A stretch of 20,865 bases of DNA from Thermococcus sp. (GTDB taxonomy: Archaea; Methanobacteriota_B; Thermococci; Thermococcales; Thermococcaceae), in contig NZ_JAMONU010000210.1 of the NCBI RefSeq assembly GCF_027066465.1, positions 1 through 20,865 of the forward strand, written 5' to 3'. The notes below the pieces were generated by a model. The model saw only the letters and a program-made list of their open reading frames with translations, was not told the origin of the DNA and did not search any database. The position numbers and the translations under genes are program-made. Numbering within the stretch: position 1 is the first letter of the stretch; the number at the start of each line of letters is the position of its first letter. Below, piece by piece: positions 14,764-20,865 of the stretch.

Positions 14764-15719
14764 GGCGCACCACCCCCGAGGAGGAAGCTGATGACGCCCA
14801 TTATCGCCAAGAGGAAGCTGGCGGAAAGATAGTCGATGATGCGGAAGAGCCTTATCTTCGCCAGGGTCTCCTCAACGACGACAAAAGCCAGTATGAGGCC
14901 TAGCATCTTGAGGAAGAGCGTCGCGATTCCCCTGGCAATCTCAACTAAACTTGCGCTCGTCGCGAGGCCCCATGGAACCGCGAAGACGTTGAGGAAGACC
15001 GCCATCAGGATGAAGGACTTCATGTAGCCCGCCCAGGTGTTGAGGGCGTAGAGCGGGCCTGTGTATTCAAGGCCCTTCGCTTGGTCGAGCATTCCGAGCT
15101 CGTTGCTCCCGTGGGACTCGATTGGGAGCTTCCCCGTATCGAAGAGCAGGAGCATGAAGAAAGCGGCCGTGATGAGGATGTGCGTCGGGCTGAGGTACCA
15201 GCCTTCCGCCGTTATCCTGTGGTTCATCAGAAACGGGTTGTTTGTTCCGGTGATTATTGCCACTCCGAAGAAGACCATTATGAGAACCGGCTCCGCGAAG
15301 GCCCCGAAGTTCACGGAACGGGTCGCCCCTATCCCGGTGTAGTAGCTTCCCGTTCTCTCGGTGGCCAAAATCGAGGCCATTGCCGCTAGACCGAATATGA
15401 AGGTCCCGCCGAAGAAGTCCACCGTCGGGGCCAGCCAGCTCGGGAAGTTGCCGACTATTGGAAGCATCCAGGGCAACGTCAGCATTGCACCGAAGGCTAC
15501 GAACGGCGCGATGACGAAGAACGGGCCGACTCCCTCTGGAATCAGAGTCTCCTTCCTGAAGAACTTCGCGAGGTCGTAGTAGGGCTGAAAGATGCTTATT
15601 CCCTTCCTCGACTCTATGCGCGCCTCTATCTTCTTGAGGATTCCGACCATGAGTGGTGAGAGCAGGAGCACGACTGTAACCTGGACTAAACCGATGAGTA
15701 TCCTATCTTCCGGGTTCAA
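14760..15719 (-). CDS. HyfC/NuoH-like membrane anchor of an Ehr-type complex
   Basis: A 319-aa membrane protein of the NuoH/EchB/HyfC family, which connects the hydrophilic cluster arm to the ion-translocating membrane arm. About eight helices are visible. The conserved cytoplasmic loop is ARIESRKGISIFQPYYDLAK (read as RIESRKGISIFQPY), followed by FFRKETLIPE; acidic residues recur in ESHGSNELG, as in NuoH. I chose TTG at 15719, with GGAGGTGA ending about 5 nt upstream; the GTG at 15728 sits within that ribosome site and is unlikely. It is the first gene of the operon. A 5' region of about 100 nt with folding potential precedes it. Confidence 0.9.
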   Translation of the reverse strand: MNPEDRILIGLVQVTVVLLLSPLMVGILKKIEARIESRKGISIFQPYYDLAKFFRKETLIPEGVGPFFVIAPFVAFGAMLTLPWMLPIVGNFPSWLAPTVDFFGGTFIFGLAAMASILATERTGSYYTGIGATRSVNFGAFAEPVLIMVFFGVAIITGTNNPFLMNHRITAEGWYLSPTHILITAAFFMLLLFDTGKLPIESHGSNELGMLDQAKGLEYTGPLYALNTWAGYMKSFILMAVFLNVFAVPWGLATSASLVEIARGIATLFLKMLGLILAFVVVEETLAKIRLFRIIDYLSASFLLAIMGVISFLLGGGAP

Positions 15720-15749
15720 AGGCGTCACCTCCCCAGGGTGGAGAGAACA

Positions 15750-15790
15750 GGCGTCATCAGCCCCTTTCCGGGGCAGTTAGGGCGGACGCC
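15750..15790 (-). promoter_or_regulatory. Potential structured 5' leader of the Ehr-type operon
   Basis: On the minus strand an outer stem GGCGTC/GACGCC (6 bp) encloses an inner stem GCCCC/GGGGC (5 bp, loop GGAAA), with unpaired 10-nt and 4-nt strands between. A second possible stem, GGGCG/CGCCC at 15780-15798, would compete with the outer stem. GC-rich sequence makes chance folding possible, so this is suggestive only. Confidence 0.35.
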
Positions 15791-15830
15791 ATCGCCCGGA
15801 ATTTTAGCCCGGCGGGTTTATGAGGCTGGG

Positions 15831-15840
15831 TTTTTAAAGG
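15831..15840 (-). promoter_or_regulatory. TATA box of the Ehr-type operon
   Basis: On the minus strand this is CCTTTAAAAA, preceded by AAAACC-like BRE bases. It predicts a transcript start near 15810 and a leader of about 90 nt before the TTG at 15719, unusually long for this genome, where most leaders look shorter than 40 nt. Confidence 0.5.
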
Positions 15841-15858
15841 TTTTGAGGACTCGGGAGT

Positions 15859-16101
15859 TCACTGATGGACTTCTTTGGGTCGATGCCCTTCTTTTCTTCC
15901 GGCCGTGAGGTACTTGTCCATGACTTTAACGGCCTCCTCGTTACTCCAGTTGCCTCCGAGCATCCTGTTCTCGGCTATGTAGCCCGCAAGTCTGATTGCG
16001 AGGGTCATGTTCTCGTTAAACAGCTCGTACATCTTGAAGTTCAGCGAGGCCTCCTTCTTAGAAAGCTCCAGAAGTTTCATCCTAAGCTCTTCAACGTCCA
16101 C
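15859..16101 (-). CDS. Small helical protein of unknown function
   Basis: An 80-aa protein, not recognised. It is mostly predicted helical: MDVEELRMKLLELSKKEASL, a hydrophobic NMTLAIRLAGYIAENRMLGG stretch of borderline membrane character, then a basic, polar tail (GRKEGHRPKEVHQ). The GTG at 16101 has GGTGA 5 nt upstream; a GTG at 16110 is also in frame. It overlaps the end of the upstream coiled-coil gene by 11 bp, so the two are probably translated together. It sits between valS and the Ehr-type operon and has no obvious link to either. Confidence 0.65.
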   Translation of the reverse strand: MDVEELRMKLLELSKKEASLNFKMYELFNENMTLAIRLAGYIAENRMLGGNWSNEEAVKVMDKYLTAGRKEGHRPKEVHQ

Positions 16102-16258
16102 CCCTCTCACCCCTCAGTTTTTCGTTTTCCTTCCTAAGCTCCTCAATGGCCTTCTTTAGAATCTCCCTGTCCCTCTTCATTTCCTCGTACCTCATCCTCA
16201 TGAACTCCAAAAGCTTCTCCATATCCTCGATTCTGGCCTTAAGTTCCTCCTCGTTCAA
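16091..16258 (-). CDS. 55-aa coiled-coil protein
   Basis: A very short gene on the minus strand. The TTG start at 16258 has GGTG 6 nt upstream and a TATA-like TTTTTAC centred near 16295. The product is almost wholly charged and helical: MNEEELKARIEDMEKLLEF, then MRMRYEEMKRDREILKKA, then IEELRKENEKLRGERGGR. Leucine/isoleucine/methionine residues recur about every 3-4 positions, the heptad pattern of a coiled coil. It ends within the start region of the 80-aa gene. Its partner may be the 80-aa protein, inferred from the overlap alone. Low complexity makes a database match weak evidence, but an unbroken frame with start signals and translational coupling support it. Confidence 0.6.
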   Translation of the reverse strand: MNEEELKARIEDMEKLLEFMRMRYEEMKRDREILKKAIEELRKENEKLRGERGGR

Positions 16259-16290
16259 GGCCCACACCGGGTAAGAATAGAGGGGAGGGC

Positions 16291-16299
16291 GTAAAAATC
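16291..16299 (-). promoter_or_regulatory. TATA-like element before the coiled-coil gene
   Basis: On the minus strand this reads GATTTTTAC, just downstream of the valS stop. A start near 16270 would give a leader of about 12 nt, which contains the GGTG ribosome site. Confidence 0.4.
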
Positions 16300-16303
16300 T
16301 AAC

Positions 16304-18976
16304 TCAGAAGAACACTATAACCGCGTCCCCAACAACGGCAGTCTCGACCTCTTCCCCTTCGCTGAACACCGCCTTCCTGATGACGACGTCGTCCTTGCTC
16401 AGCTCAACCTTTTCTCCGTCGACCTCGAACTCGACCTTTCCGGTCTCCTTGAGCGCCTTCGCCACCTCATCGGCGTGCTCCTTGAGGTAGGCGGTAATCT
16501 TCGGAACGAGCTTTCCGTAGCGCGGACCGACGGTTCTGAAGTTGGGCTTTATCTCGATGATGCGCTCCTCAAGCTCTGGCTCGCCTTTGATGACCTCGAG
16601 TCTCTCGATGTTCATCGTTCCGGCTATGTCCCTCTCGATGGCCTTGAGCTTCTCGTAGGAGTCTGTTGCATAGATGGCCACGTGCTTGAGCTTGGCGTTC
16701 AAAGCCAGGCCGTGAGAGTTCTTGTAGCGCCTTATCGCGCCGACTATTTCCCTCGCCAGCTCGCCGAGCTTCTCGGCCTCTTCGTCGATTCTCTCCTCTC
16801 TGAACTTCGGCCATTCGAGGAGGTGGACGCTTTTAGCGCCAATCCGCTCGCGGAAGAGGTTCTGGTAAAGCTCCTCGGTGATGTGAGGGACGAAGGGCGC
16901 CATCAGGAGCATCAGGTTGTAGAGGAGCTCGTAGAGCGCCGCTTTTGCCTTGAGCTTGCTCTCCTCGTCGTCGCCGTAGAGGCGGTACTTAATCATCTCG
17001 ATGTAGTCATCCGCCACCTCGTGCCAGACGAAGGTTATCAGCTCCCTCGTCAGAAGGTTGAAGCGGTAGCGCTCCATCTCCTCGGTGGCGAACTTGATGA
17101 GCCTGTGGAGCCTGCTGAGAATCCAGCGGTCGAGCGGTTCAAGCTCCTCTGGCGCTTTGGCCGGGTCAAAGTCCTCTAAGTGTCTCTCGGCGAAGCGGTA
17201 GATGTTCCAGACCTTCTGCAAAAACCTGAAGTTGTAGTCTACAGTTTCCCACTTGAACGGGTGGTCCTCTCCGGGCGGGGCGAGGGCCGTCCAGAGGCGG
17301 AGCGCGTCGGCGCCGTACTTCGGAATGACTTCATCAGGGGCAACGACGTTGCCGTAGCTCTTGCTCATCTTCCTTCCATCGGGTCCGGCGACCATTCCGT
17401 TGATGAGGACGTCGCGCCAGGGCTTCTTTCCTGTGAGCATGTAGGTCCTGAATATCGTGTAGAATGCCCACGTCCTTATGATGTCGGTTCCCTGGGGCCT
17501 GAGCGCGGTCGGGAAGTTGTGCTCGAACCAGCGCTTCGCCTCTTCGTCGCCCTTAATCGCATCGTGCCACCTGCTTATTATCAGCGGGGTTATGCTCGAG
17601 TCAACCCAGCAGTCGAGGACGTCGGTGACCGGTTTAAGCTCCGCGCCGCAGACCGGGCACTTCTCCACAGGTGGTTTATCAAAGCGCGGGTCAACGGGAA
17701 GGTTTTCCTCCCTCGCTGGGACGACGTGACCGTTCTCGCAGACCCAGAAGGGAATCGGCGTTCCAAAGACCCTCTGCCTGCTTATGACCCAGTCCCAGTC
17801 CATGCTCTCGGCCCAGTCCTTGAGGCGGAGGAACATGTCCTCGGGATACCAGTTTATTTCCTTAGCCACCTTCACTATCTCGTCCGTGAAGTCCTTGACC
17901 TTTATGAACCACTGCTTCTTGGGCAACAGCTCAATCGGGGCCATACAGGAGCTTCTCTCGGTGTGTCTCAAAACCCTGTGCCTTATCTTCTCCTTCTTGT
18001 ATAGGAAACCCATCCTCTCGAGGTCCTCCGCAATCTTCTTCCTGGCTTCCTCCGTCTTGAGGCCGGCGTAAGGCCCGGCGTTCTCGTTCATGGTTCCGTC
18101 CTCGTTGATGACTATGATGACCGGCAGGTTGTAGCGCTTCTGCCAGACGACATCCTGCTCGTCACCGTAGGTACAGTTGTAGACGGCCCCGGTTCCAAAG
18201 CTCGGGTCAACGTCCTCGTCAGCCAGAACAGGCACCTCACGCTCGAATATTGGCAGTTTAACCTTCTTGCCGACGACGTCCTTGTAGCGCTCGTCCTCTG
18301 GATGAACAAAAACTGCCACACAGGCCGGCATGAGCTCGGGCCTCGTCGTCGCTATCGGGACGTAACCGGAACCGTCAGCGAGCGGGAGCTTGATGTAGTA
18401 GAGGTAGCCCTCCTCCTCGACGTAGCCGACCTCGGCCTTGGCGAGGCTCGTCCTACAGCGCGGGCACCAGTAAACGGGGTGCTCGGCCTGGTAAAGCAGT
18501 CCCTTCCTGTAGAACTCGAGGAGAGACTTCTGGACGGCCGCTTTATACCAGTCGTCCATCGTGTGATACTCCAGGTCCCAGTCGGCCGAGTAGCCTATCC
18601 TGATGAACTGGTTTCTCATGGCCTCGATGGCCTGCCAAGTCCACTCGACGCACTTCTGAAGGAACTTCTCGGGCTGGTCCTTGCTTATTCCGAACTCCTT
18701 CTCGACCTTCAGCTCGGTCGGGAGGCCGTGGTTGTCAAAGCCCTGCGGGAAGAGCACGTTGTAGCCGGTCATTCTCTTGTAGCGCGCAACGATGTCAATC
18801 CAAGTGTGGCTGAGCACGTGACCGAGGTGGAGCGTTCCGCTCGTGAACGGGGGCGGGGTGTCAATCGCGTAGCTCGGCCTCTTCTCGTCGAGCTCGTACT
18901 TGTAGATTTTCTCATCGAGCCAGAACTTCTGCCACTTGGGCTCAATCTCGTTCGGGTCGTAGTTCTTCGGGAGCAT
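16304..18976 (-). CDS. valS: Valyl-tRNA synthetase
   Basis: An 890-aa class Ia synthetase that charges tRNA-Val. The HIGH motif is GTLHLGHVLSHTW, near residue 50, and the second signature is GRKMSKSYGNVV. GFDNHGLPTE and HTERSSCMAPIELLPKKQWF are the archaeal ValRS versions; IleRS would have GWDCHGLPVE. The editing domain is present (GYVPIATTRPELMPACVAVFVHPED, read as IATTRPELMPAC). Zinc-type cysteine pairs occur in YWCPRCR and EKCPVCG, and a C-terminal anticodon-binding domain follows. I placed the start at ATG 18976, with GGTGAT 4 nt upstream; the ATG/GTG codons at 18982-18985 lie inside that site. The gene is single, with its own promoter. Confidence 0.95.
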   Translation of the reverse strand: MLPKNYDPNEIEPKWQKFWLDEKIYKYELDEKRPSYAIDTPPPFTSGTLHLGHVLSHTWIDIVARYKRMTGYNVLFPQGFDNHGLPTELKVEKEFGISKDQPEKFLQKCVEWTWQAIEAMRNQFIRIGYSADWDLEYHTMDDWYKAAVQKSLLEFYRKGLLYQAEHPVYWCPRCRTSLAKAEVGYVEEEGYLYYIKLPLADGSGYVPIATTRPELMPACVAVFVHPEDERYKDVVGKKVKLPIFEREVPVLADEDVDPSFGTGAVYNCTYGDEQDVVWQKRYNLPVIIVINEDGTMNENAGPYAGLKTEEARKKIAEDLERMGFLYKKEKIRHRVLRHTERSSCMAPIELLPKKQWFIKVKDFTDEIVKVAKEINWYPEDMFLRLKDWAESMDWDWVISRQRVFGTPIPFWVCENGHVVPAREENLPVDPRFDKPPVEKCPVCGAELKPVTDVLDCWVDSSITPLIISRWHDAIKGDEEAKRWFEHNFPTALRPQGTDIIRTWAFYTIFRTYMLTGKKPWRDVLINGMVAGPDGRKMSKSYGNVVAPDEVIPKYGADALRLWTALAPPGEDHPFKWETVDYNFRFLQKVWNIYRFAERHLEDFDPAKAPEELEPLDRWILSRLHRLIKFATEEMERYRFNLLTRELITFVWHEVADDYIEMIKYRLYGDDEESKLKAKAALYELLYNLMLLMAPFVPHITEELYQNLFRERIGAKSVHLLEWPKFREERIDEEAEKLGELAREIVGAIRRYKNSHGLALNAKLKHVAIYATDSYEKLKAIERDIAGTMNIERLEVIKGEPELEERIIEIKPNFRTVGPRYGKLVPKITAYLKEHADEVAKALKETGKVEFEVDGEKVELSKDDVVIRKAVFSEGEEVETAVVGDAVIVFF

Positions 18977-19027
18977 GGACATCACCCTTTAGGTTTTCAA
19001 ACGATGTTCTACCCTCAGAAGGGAGCC

Positions 19028-19035
19028 TTAAAAAT
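19028..19035 (-). promoter_or_regulatory. TATA box of valS
   Basis: On the minus strand this is ATTTTTAA, centred 55 bp before the ATG at 18976. The predicted leader is about 31 nt and contains the GGTGAT ribosome site. Confidence 0.55.
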
Positions 19036-19095
19036 CTTGGCGGTGCCCTTTCAAAAACTAACTTAACCCGGAAAAGCGCCGATTTAAAGCGGGAA

Positions 19096-19129
19096 ACTGG
19101 TGTTACGGTGGACGATAGGCACCACCAGT
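19096..19129. other. Bulged hairpin between valS and the methyltransferase pseudogene
   Basis: Arms ACTGGT/ACCAGT (6 bp) and GGTG/CACC (4 bp) are nested around a 9-nt loop, with a 5-nt bulge GTTAC on one side. A TATA-like element on the minus strand at about 19151-19159 could start a transcript just before it. It might be a small RNA, an extended valS leader or a chance hairpin; sequence alone cannot decide. Confidence 0.35.
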
Positions 19130-19161
19130 GCGCTGAAATGAGCCAGGGCTTAAAAAGTTTG

Positions 19162-19908
19162 CTACTTAACGGCAACCAGCCAGTATCTCCTGTCGTTGGG
19201 CTTCAGCTCGTGAAGGTTTCCGTAGATTTTAACTTTTCTGAAGTGCCTCTCGGCCAAAAGTCTCATCTCCCTCGGCGTGGAGATGTTAAGTTCATCGTCC
19301 ACCATGAAGGCCCTAACGCTCCCGTCCGGTTTGATTATCTGAACGAGCCTCTTGAAGCAGAGCTTCTGAAAAGCTGGCTCTACCTCGCGCCAGTCGGTTA
19401 TGATTAATCGCTCATCGCCCTTCCGCTCGTCCCACACTATCGGGCCGTCCCTTCCGCCGTAGTACCAGCACGGGAAGTCCGCTATGAAAATCCCGCTCTC
19501 TTTCAGCGCCCGGTTTACAGAATTAAATAACTCCTGAATTACAGAATCATCGAAATACATGATTGATGAAAAGAACATGGTTATCGCGTCGAACTCCTCC
19601 TAGAAGTCGAGCTCAAGCGCGTTTCCCTGAATGAACTCGATACCGAGCCCTTCTCCTTCGGCCTTTCTTCTCGCAACTGCCAGCATCTCCTCGTGGAGGT
19701 CGAGGCCGGTAACCTCGTAACCGCGCCTCGCGAGTTCGAGCGTTGGAATCCCGGTTCCGCAGGCGAGGTCGAGGATTTTCTTTACTTTCCTTTCGGCCTC
19801 TTTCCGGAACAGCTCCTCAACGAAGTCAATCTCATCCTCAACCCGCTCGGCCCTTTTCCGATAAATCACGTCGTAGTACTCGGCCAGAACGGTGTAGAGC
19901 TCATGCAT
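19162..19908 (-). pseudogene. Class I SAM-dependent methyltransferase interrupted by an in-frame amber codon
   Basis: A methyltransferase of about 248 codons. The first 102 codons (from ATG 19908) contain SAM motif I, LDLACGTGIPTLELA, and the acidic loop GLDLHEEML, ending NALELDF. A TAG codon at 19602-19600 then interrupts the frame. Seven codons later, still in the same frame, the text continues as EEFDAITMFFSSIMYFD and ADFPCWYYGG to a normal end. No frame shift is involved, so a single-base change (for example AAG to TAG) would explain it. No start site with a ribosome sequence at sensible distance follows the stop. The substrate is unknown. The 5' end has GGTGGT and a TATA box near 19938-19944. 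A sequencing error would also explain the stop. Confidence 0.8.
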
Positions 19909-19938
19909 AAGACCACCAAAGTGAAATCAGCTTCAATC

Positions 19939-20865
19939 TTAAAACCCTTCTCCCAGCTCCCTGAACACCCTGATAAGCCTGTCATTCTCTTCTGGCTTCC
20001 TCACCGAAAAGCGCACGTATTCCGGCAGTCCAAAGCTCGCACAGCTCCTCACGAGGATTCCGCGCTTCTTCATGGCCTCAACAAAGTCCTCAGCGTTCCC
20101 GACGCGCTTGATGAAGAAGTTTGCGTCGCTTTTAACATTCAGAACCCTTTCAAGCCTCTCCTTTTCGCGCCAGATGAGGGGCATCGTTCTCCTGAGGTGC
20201 TCGAAGCCGTCTTCGATGAGGAACTCGAGGAAGGCCACACCTGTCGAGCCTATGCCCCACGGCATTCTGACGCTCCTGAAAGCCTCTTCAAAACCAAGAA
20301 CGTAGCCGACCCTTATTCCCGGCAAACCGTAGCTCTTGGTAAAGGTTCTGAGCTTCACGACGTTCTCCCCCTCAGGACTCTCCGGTTTTTTCACGAAGTC
20401 TATGAACGCTTCATCAAGAACGAGGAGCGCCTCTTTCTCTTCCACCGCATCGAGGAGTGGCTTGAGCTCCCTAACATGGTAGAACTTTCCGTCGGGATTG
20501 TTGGGGTTGCAGAAGAAGACGACCGAGTTCCTCTCGACGAGTTCTGCCAGCTTTCCCGGTTCGTTCGGGCCTTTGACGACCCTCGCTCCAAAAATTTTCG
20601 CTGTTCTCTCGTACTCGCCGTAGGTGTGCTCCGGTATTATCGCCTTCTTTCCGCGGAGCGCGAGGATTCCGAGCAAATAGAGCGCCTCGGTGATGCCGGC
20701 CGTTATAGTCAGAGGCTCGCCGACGAGTCCTTCCAGTTCCCCCTCAAGCCTCTCGTAGTAGGGGTAGCGGTCGCTTATCTCCTTCGCTCGCCGGAACATA
20801 TCGTCGAGCCACTCAGGGGGGTAAGGATTGAGCGACGCCGAGAAGTCGAGCAAACCTTCCTCCCT
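19939..20865 (-). CDS. PLP-dependent aminotransferase-fold enzyme, CobD/HisC type (N-terminus outside window)
   Basis: The frame runs off the right edge: the codons before the apparent TTG at 20853 read REEG and are still open, so the true start lies upstream of the window. At least 308 codons are present. The fold-type I PLP signatures are CNPNNPDGKF, LDEAFIDF and the Schiff-base lysine in RTFTKSYGLPGIRVGY. The opening LDFSASLNPYPPEW resembles the 'DFSxNxNP' start of threonine-phosphate decarboxylase CobD (cobalamin side chain) more than histidinol-phosphate aminotransferase HisC, which has the same fold. The C-terminus (RSCASFGLPEYVRFSVRKPEEN) fits both. I lean to CobD. Upstream neighbours, not visible, would help decide. 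Confidence 0.85.
   Translation of the reverse strand, partial: REEGLLDFSASLNPYPPEWLDDMFRRAKEISDRYPYYERLEGELEGLVGEPLTITAGITEALYLLGILALRGKKAIIPEHTYGEYERTAKIFGARVVKGPNEPGKLAELVERNSVVFFCNPNNPDGKFYHVRELKPLLDAVEEKEALLVLDEAFIDFVKKPESPEGENVVKLRTFTKSYGLPGIRVGYVLGFEEAFRSVRMPWGIGSTGVAFLEFLIEDGFEHLRRTMPLIWREKERLERVLNVKSDANFFIKRVGNAEDFVEAMKKRGILVRSCASFGLPEYVRFSVRKPEENDRLIRVFRELGEGF

Noticed and set aside
9159..15719. Considered an active [NiFe] hydrogenase-4 or formate hydrogenlyase
   Set aside because: The large subunit lacks all NiFe-binding cysteines, and no formate dehydrogenase or maturation genes are present within the window.
15751..15772. C/D box small RNA in the Ehr operon leader (TGATGA seen on the minus strand)
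   Set aside because: A C-box-like TGATGA is present, but I could not find D and C'/D' boxes at proper spacing, so one motif is not enough.
17180..18004. Open frame of about 274 codons antisense to valS
   Set aside because: valS is intact and unmistakable here. The antisense text is valine/leucine-rich without motifs or start signals.
16304..18976. Considered isoleucyl-tRNA synthetase
   Set aside because: The signature is GFDNHGLPTE and HTERSSCMAPIELLPKKQWF, which are ValRS forms; IleRS has GWDCHGLPVE. Length and N-terminus also fit archaeal ValRS.
19600..19602. TAG as a pyrrolysine codon
   Set aside because: Pyrrolysine systems are known from methanogens and some bacteria, and this is a methyltransferase of a different type. 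No pylT-like tRNA or associated gene is visible here.
1..20865. CRISPR arrays, rRNA genes, complete insertion sequences, replication origin
   Set aside because: I saw no regularly spaced direct repeats, no rRNA-like sequence, no transposase and no cluster of origin-type repeats.

Overview
The window reads as chromosomal DNA of a hyperthermophilic euryarchaeon of the order Thermococcales, most likely a Thermococcus. Protein-level resemblance to Pyrococcus/Thermococcus families (aspartate racemase, archaeal ValRS, Trm10, Trm5b), archaeal TATA boxes about 25 bp before starts, GGTGA/GGAGG ribosome sites, and tightly overlapping genes on both strands all support this. No lineage database was consulted.

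Layout, left to right. (1) 1-1470: the 3' end of a metallo-beta-lactamase-fold protein (+) converges on an aspartate racemase-cupin operon (-). (2) 1471-1598: a divergent promoter region carrying a perfect 9-bp inverted repeat. (3) 1599-4783: a tldD / tldE (pmbA) operon interrupted by two small overlapping genes, a DUF4258-like and a DUF2283-like protein, which look like a toxin-antitoxin-type pair. (4) 4764-6044: an archaeal AAA ATPase with a DUF4143-type C-terminus (-), whose leaderless start sits inside a 20-bp palindrome. (5) 6096-8704: trm5 (-), a 340-bp gene-free stretch with MITE-like inverted repeats, tRNA-Glu(UUC) (-) and trm10 (+). Two tRNA methyltransferases therefore flank a tRNA gene. 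(6) 8761-9141: an unrecognised small protein (+). (7) 9159-15719: a six-gene, fully overlapping minus-strand operon for a membrane complex related to hydrogenase-4/complex I. (8) 15859-16258: two tiny genes, one a 55-aa coiled coil. (9) valS. (10) A SAM methyltransferase gene broken by an in-frame amber codon. (11) A partial CobD/HisC-type PLP enzyme running off the right edge.

The centrepiece is the six-gene operon. It encodes a HyfC/NuoH-like anchor, a HyfE-like subunit, two antiporter-like subunits (HyfF- and HyfB-like), a NuoD/HyfG-like large subunit, and a NuoB/HyfI-like small subunit that carries its own ferredoxin-type domain. The small subunit keeps the proximal [4Fe-4S] ligands. The large subunit has lost all four cysteines that bind the NiFe centre, so it cannot be a conventional [NiFe] hydrogenase. 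It fits the 'energy-converting hydrogenase-related' (Ehr) class, whose substrate and partner are unknown, and this is a particularly compact version. Its leader appears able to fold. This is the best candidate in the window for a poorly described system.
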